A DNA stretch of 7,269 nucleotides, taken from an uncultured bacterium (GTDB taxonomy: Bacteria; Patescibacteriota; Minisyncoccia; UBA6257; JAGGUH01). This document shows positions 5,118 to 7,269 of the stretch, one piece after another. Under the pieces are notes generated by a model. It saw only the letters and a program-made list of their open reading frames with translations, was not told the origin of the DNA and made no database searches. The stretch covers positions 1-7,269 of the forward strand of contig CALGBJ010000024.1 in NCBI GenBank assembly GCA_937877385.1, given 5' to 3'. Within the stretch, counting starts at the first letter, position 1, and each line of letters starts with the position of its first letter. The position numbers and the translations under genes are program-made.

Positions 5118-6158
5118 TTAATAGCAAGATTCATAGAGATAGAGGTACCTTATCTCATTCGAGCTGTTGTAGTAATGCTCAGGGGTCTTTCTTTTCGAGA
5201 GGATCCTCTTTTTCTCATCCACTATTAGCATTTTCGGATATTCTCTCCGAAAATGCTTCAAATTCACTTCCATTGCAGGGAGAACTGGAATTACTTGCGG
5301 AGCTGAACGGAAAATGATGATTTCCTTCCGTTCTGTTTTTTTCTTCGCCTCAACCTCTGGTTCCATCTTCTTCATTCTTGCTCGATACTCAAAAACAGAC
5401 TCCTTTGCTGGGTTCCAGTCCTTGGCAATTCCAAAAGGAAGGCCGGCTTTCTGACCATTAACCCAACAAGAAACAAAAATCAGCAAGAGAAGAACAACTA
5501 CCGTAACAATCTTGAGGAGTCTTTGGGTAAAGTTATAAGTTCCAGGGAGAATATAAATTACTCCACACCAAGCTAATTCCATTCCAAGCAGAATTTTCCC
5601 GCTTGGCCCAGACATTAAATGCCACCAACGAACCCCAAGGGAGGTACAAACATAAATGAGAGTTACCGGAAACAAGAGAAAAACCGCAATCATTTCAGAA
5701 GTAATCTTAATTAAAAAGAGATTCCAATCTTCTCCGGTTTCAATTTTCTCCCCACCCTCAATTTTTCTTTTGGTAATCCGAATCCCCTCGACCGCCATCC
5801 GAAACGTCAAAAAGAAGAAACAGAGTTCAGTAAATAGGTAAGTCCACTTTGGAAAATTAGAAGCCAATGGAGATTCTTTAAGAGCAGGAACCACAAAACC
5901 AAGAGAAAAAAGGAACCACGACAGAACTATCCAGAATCCAGCCAGAAGAATATCTTTCTTTACTTCCCCGCTTCCCTTAAGATGAATAATCTTAGAGACA
6001 TAGATATAATAACCAGAAAGAGCAAACAAGAGCAAAGTTAGAAGCCCTTCGCATTTCCACTCAGTCAAAACAAGAAAAGTCAGCAACCAAACCAGAACTA
6101 TCAAGCCAATTTTAATATCAAGAATATCAAGAAACCACTTCTTTATCTCTATCTTCAT
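5118..6158 (-). CDS. polytopic membrane protein of unknown family, SPFH-operon partner
   Basis: A 346-residue integral membrane protein; I do not recognise the family. Hydrophobic segments lie at about 17-32, 38-57, 69-92, 104-120, 147-173, 188-205 and 214-232, suggesting six or seven membrane passes. Loops rich in Lys/Arg (58-68, 127-139) probably face the cytoplasm. The last ~110 residues form a soluble tail: a charged helical stretch (about 255-280), a Pro/Val segment (285-298), then a basic Tyr-rich end. The start is the ATG at 6156-6158, 8 nt after a consensus GGAGG; a GTG at 6165-6167 lies within that ribosome-binding site and is rejected. The gene begins 32 nt inside the SPFH gene, and its stop abuts a terminator, so it is the last gene of a two-gene operon. 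It lacks an obvious enzyme motif and does not look like NfeD, the usual SPFH partner. It could be a scaffolded channel, transporter or sensor; that is speculation. Confidence 0.85.
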   Translation of the reverse strand: MKIEIKKWFLDILDIKIGLIVLVWLLTFLVLTEWKCEGLLTLLLFALSGYYIYVSKIIHLKGSGEVKKDILLAGFWIVLSWFLFSLGFVVPALKESPLASNFPKWTYLFTELCFFFLTFRMAVEGIRITKRKIEGGEKIETGEDWNLFLIKITSEMIAVFLLFPVTLIYVCTSLGVRWWHLMSGPSGKILLGMELAWCGVIYILPGTYNFTQRLLKIVTVVVLLLLIFVSCWVNGQKAGLPFGIAKDWNPAKESVFEYRARMKKMEPEVEAKKKTERKEIIIFRSAPQVIPVLPAMEVNLKHFRREYPKMLIVDEKKRILSKRKTPEHYYNSSNEIRYLYLYESCY

Positions 6159-7155
6159 CTTTTTCACCTCCTTTTTCTTTAACTTCTTTGATTATTGAAG
6201 AAACTACTGAAGGAATTTCTTGAGTAATAAAAAGAAGCCAAGCTGGAATCCCTGTCTTTTCTCTAATACCTTTTACGATATTAGCTCTCACTCTTTCTAA
6301 CTTCTGTCTCTTCTTCTCTGCTTCAGTTCTACTCACGTATTCTTGCTCAGCTAATTTCGCTTCAGCAATCTCGCTTGGTGGCTCCTGATAGAGAAGAACA
6401 AACTCTGTTCCAATTCCAAATGTGTCTGAAAGGACCTTATCTGATTCAACTGAAACAAGCCAGGAAAGAAGTTCTAAAAGAGAAGCATTCACCGAAATCA
6501 AATTTACCTCTTCCTTTGTCTTATCACTTTCCTTTGCTTTGCTGTTTTCCTTTGTCTTGCCACTCCACTTACACTCATCATTCGAGCAATGGAATTGCTG
6601 TCCATCCACCTTCATCTGGCTTCCACATTTAGGACAGCGAGGGATACGATCTTTTTTCCATGACTTGGGAATTTCATTTATTTGAATCTCGCTCATCTTT
6701 AAATTTGAGATGTACTTTTTTAAATTAGTAGAGATAACTTCTTTTGCCAACCCCTCTATTTCTTCAATTAATTTTTTTTCTTCAACTTCCGGCAAATTCC
6801 GAGCAGCAATAACTCCTCGAGGAATCTCTTTTCCTTCTACACTCAGTGTTTTTTCTTTCCCATCTTTATCCAAAGCATCTATGAAATAAATCAATCTAGC
6901 TGCAAGCGTCACTTTTTGAGCATCAGACGTAATCGCTTCAACAGAGATCTCTTTAACTCTCCTACGGCAGTTGAATTCTCTGTAAATTTCCTCTGTGGGT
7001 TGTTTAAATTTCAGCCCCGGATTTTTCTGCGTTAATCTGCCGGTTGTTCTATCTCTCAGAATTACCACCTGCATCGGCTTCACTTCAAAAAGACAACCAC
7101 TAACCACTGCTCCTATAATTAACAGTAAAATAAAAATTACAATCAACCAAAACAT
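6127..7155 (-). CDS. SPFH/band-7-like membrane protein with inserted zinc ribbon
   Basis: A 342-residue protein with one N-terminal hydrophobic segment (about 2-20), then an SPFH (stomatin/prohibitin/flotillin) type domain. Supporting signs are PMQVVILRDRTTGRL (27-41), NPGLKFKQP (45-53), ISVEAITSDAQKVTLAARLIYFID (70-93) and the domain end FGIGTEFVLLYQEPPSEIAEAK (246-267). A charged helical stretch at about 260-298 is typical of SPFH oligomerisation coiled coils. Unusually, residues 174-195 form a four-cysteine ribbon (CPKC...C-x4-C: C174, C177, C190, C195), followed by a K/E/S-rich linker (199-216) that interrupts the SPFH domain. The ribbon resembles topoisomerase C4 fingers. VSGC at 18-21 also resembles a lipobox. 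The start is the ATG at 7153-7155, 8 nt after GGAGG; the GTG at 7162-7164 is part of the Shine-Dalgarno. Such proteins usually form membrane-anchored rings that organise partners, here probably the overlapping downstream gene product. The SPFH call is from motif reading only. Confidence 0.82.
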   Translation of the reverse strand: MFWLIVIFILLLIIGAVVSGCLFEVKPMQVVILRDRTTGRLTQKNPGLKFKQPTEEIYREFNCRRRVKEISVEAITSDAQKVTLAARLIYFIDALDKDGKEKTLSVEGKEIPRGVIAARNLPEVEEKKLIEEIEGLAKEVISTNLKKYISNLKMSEIQINEIPKSWKKDRIPRCPKCGSQMKVDGQQFHCSNDECKWSGKTKENSKAKESDKTKEEVNLISVNASLLELLSWLVSVESDKVLSDTFGIGTEFVLLYQEPPSEIAEAKLAEQEYVSRTEAEKKRQKLERVRANIVKGIREKTGIPAWLLFITQEIPSVVSSIIKEVKEKGGEKDEDRDKEVVS

Positions 7156-7194
7156 CTCTTTCACCTCCTTTTTATATTCTTATTTACTGACGAA

Positions 7195-7223
7195 ATAATA
7201 ACAAAAAATTTAAGAGATGTCAA
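7195..7223 (-). promoter_or_regulatory. consensus sigma70-type promoter of the SPFH operon
   Basis: On the minus strand a perfect -35 box TTGACA (7218-7223) and a -10 box TATTAT (7195-7200) are separated by 17 nt. The predicted start near 7188 leaves a leader of about 33 nt with the Shine-Dalgarno AAGGAGGTGA at 7161-7170. This is the best promoter in the window and suggests substantial expression. Confidence 0.85.
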
Positions 7224-7233
7224 GGTTAACCTT
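7222..7233. promoter_or_regulatory. 12-bp palindrome next to the SPFH -35 box, possible operator
   Basis: AAGGTTAACCTT is a perfect 12-bp palindrome overlapping the upstream edge of the -35 box by 2 bp. Its position would suit a dimeric repressor or activator. Just further upstream on the plus strand, AATTTGTC and AATTTGAC recur 16 bp apart. No regulator gene is visible to support it. Confidence 0.4.
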
Positions 7234-7269
7234 CAATTTGTCCTTTTCTAAATTTGACAAGAATTTAAT

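Noticed and set aside
5087..5317. Plus-strand 76-residue frame beginning MKKPLIKGVF
   Set aside because: It begins inside the terminator and runs antisense to the polytopic membrane protein gene.
6156..7164. GTG starts at 6165-6167 and 7162-7164, giving products three residues longer
   Set aside because: Both GTG codons lie within the GGAGGTGA ribosome-binding sequence; the ATG codons 8 nt after GGAGG are correctly placed.
5656..7198. Short plus-strand frames at 5656-5841, 6375-6632, 6422-6685 and 6995-7198
   Set aside because: All are antisense to the SPFH operon, lack ribosome-binding sites and look like shadows of the real reading frames.

Overview
The window looks like chromosomal DNA from an AT-rich bacterium, most likely a member of the Candidate Phyla Radiation (Patescibacteria) or another uncultured low-GC lineage. 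This placement is inference. It rests on tRNA genes without an encoded CCA, AT-rich intergenic DNA full of 'tttaggattt'-type repeats, and GC-rich hairpin repeats scattered between genes. TGA ends five of the six protein genes, which argues against recoding of TGA to glycine, as seen in Gracilibacteria and Absconditabacteria.

Left and centre (294-4423, all minus strand) form one likely transcription unit. A good sigma70-type promoter (4433-4461) sits directly before tRNA-Val(GAC). It is followed in transcription order by a degenerate tRNA-Val-like pseudogene, tRNA-Leu(UAG), an alpha/beta hydrolase that starts 4 nt after the tRNA-Leu 3' end, an AmmeMemoRadiSam-type radical SAM enzyme (amrS) whose start overlaps the hydrolase stop by 4 nt, and recG 10 nt further on. 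The three protein genes do not form an obvious pathway: RecG is a branched-DNA helicase, and the other two have unknown substrates. They share a transcript and have weak or no Shine-Dalgarno sites. Two inverted copies of a composite, GC-rich hairpin repeat (1-70 and 4531-4600) bracket this block.

The intergenic region 4424-4914 contains the divergent tRNA promoter, one repeat copy, several short tandem repeats and a leader with a duplicated 17-mer and a hairpin. It leads into a 54-residue membrane protein gene on the plus strand (4915-5079), which is easily missed because of its size.

The right-hand part (5118-7155, minus strand) is a two-gene operon with a consensus-like promoter (7195-7223). 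It encodes an SPFH/band-7-like membrane protein interrupted by a four-cysteine zinc ribbon, then a roughly seven-segment membrane protein of no recognised family. The two genes overlap by 32 nt. A bidirectional terminator (5090-5116) closes both this operon and the convergent small gene. All three genes on this side carry the same near-perfect Shine-Dalgarno sequence at an identical 8-nt spacing, unlike the recG operon, and sampled lines look less AT-rich. The SPFH/zinc-ribbon plus membrane-partner pair, perhaps with the small membrane protein, is the best candidate for an undescribed system. Its function cannot be read from the sequence.
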